DNA of 64,000 bases from Hydractinia symbiolongicarpus (Eukaryota > Cnidaria > Hydrozoa > Anthoathecata > Hydractiniidae). The stretch lies in the NCBI RefSeq assembly GCF_029227915.1, contig NC_079884.1, forward strand, positions 2,730,001 to 2,794,000, given 5' to 3'. The notes under the pieces are model-generated. The model was not told the DNA's origin. It worked only from the letters and a program-made list of their open reading frames with translations, and made no database searches. A program made the translations under genes and the position numbers. Of the stretch, positions 63,601-64,000 are shown one piece after another (positions within the stretch are counted from its first letter, which is position 1; each line of letters starts with the position of its first letter).

Positions 63601-64000
63601 ATTTAGTGATTTTTTTCGGATATTCCTTAGTTGTATCGCTTTCAACAGTCAAACGATTGACTGTGGGACTTAATTGAACTGATTTTGGACTTTGACCTTA
63701 CAAATGTTATAAATGAGTCATTTTGACTACAAGAAATAACATTCTTCTTAATTTGACATGATTGCTGGAACTCAGCGATTACACTGGGCGCTGTTGTAAC
63801 GCTTTATTTAAAAATTAAGATAAATAAGTCATTTTATACTGTGGGACCAATCCTAGCCGTTATCGCGCGCTGAAGAAGTAGAGACAGTTTCAAAAACTAC
63901 ATTTCATTGATTTTCTAACGGTGTCAATCCGTTTGAGTTACAACGGTTGCGTCACATATTCGTACCAACATGTACTTAGTGATTTTCTTCCGATATTACT
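60681..64000. repeat. Satellite HOR: alternating 746-bp dimer and 1119-bp trimer, near-identical copies
   Basis: The private variant 'ggtatttaattgaactg' preceded by 'aacaaagaaacaattgac' occurs at 60681, 61427, 62546 and 63292, spaced 746, 1119 and 746 bp. Monomers between them are almost indistinguishable by eye. 'aacaaagaaac' also occurs near 33515 and 40190, linking this young block to monomers in the diverged islands. Confidence 0.9.

Larger units (their letters stand above)
56002..64000. repeat. 372-bp satellite array, segment 3
   Basis: About 21 monomers, resuming in phase the class-B unit broken at 52617, and running off the window end mid-unit. The first 3.5 kb copies the 48.5-52 kb region; from about 58.8 kb a more homogeneous family takes over. 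No gene is seen. Confidence 0.98.

Noticed and set aside
1-64000. CRISPR array or bacterial repeat system
   Set aside because: Units are about 372 bp with no short repeat plus unique spacer structure and no cas-like genes; mobile elements are eukaryotic.
1-64000. Tandem rRNA or histone gene repeat
   Set aside because: The 372-bp unit has no Pol III 5S-like internal control region or conserved rRNA core that I recognise, and no histone frame.

Overview
The window is almost entirely one tandem satellite DNA array with no complete protein-coding gene. About 58 kb of the 64 kb is a head-to-tail repeat with a unit of about 372 bp (range about 371-373 bp, plus a few shortened units). This gives roughly 155 monomers, all in the same orientation. 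The array runs off both ends of the window. The satellite, a non-LTR retrotransposon 3' end, a Helitron and a terminal-inverted-repeat DNA element together point to a eukaryote, most likely a marine invertebrate such as a sponge or cnidarian. That taxon is inference: it rests on the type of LINE C-terminus and the TAGC-rich AT-biased unique DNA, not on a recognised host gene.

Layout: 1-9184 satellite segment 1; 9185-11634 a non-autonomous Helitron on the minus strand; 11635-52617 satellite segment 2; 52618-56001 a 3384-bp DNA element with perfect 24-bp terminal inverted repeats, which carries a tRNA-like sequence and a 5'-truncated LINE 3' end; 56002-64000 satellite segment 3. Both insertions interrupt single monomers cleanly, and the satellite resumes in phase on the other side. 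Uninterrupted related monomers elsewhere in the window serve as empty sites.

The satellite has at least two main monomer classes. One has 'ttagcgcgcgctgaagatatag' type cores and the other 'ttatcgcgcgctgaagaagtag' type cores (written here only as class labels A and B in the entries), with many chimeras. Monomers are organised into higher-order repeats (HORs) of changing size: dimers (743-746 bp), trimers (1117-1119 bp), tetramers (1492 bp, three copies), a hexamer (about 2232 bp), an octamer-like unit (about 2947 bp) and an 11-mer-scale unit (about 4097 bp after removing the inserted element). Older, more diverged monomers lie in islands (about 12.6-13.1, 14.4-14.6, 17.0-17.7, 33.1-35.1 and 39.8-42.8 kb). 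The last 4 kb is the most uniform by eye.

There are no host genes working together here. The 60-80-residue open frames that recur on the minus strand are by-products of the repeat unless proved otherwise. The notable content is the repeat architecture, the two mobile elements with intact ends, and the fact that both inserted within about 16 bp of each other in monomer coordinates, next to a segment that also shows recurrent short deletions.
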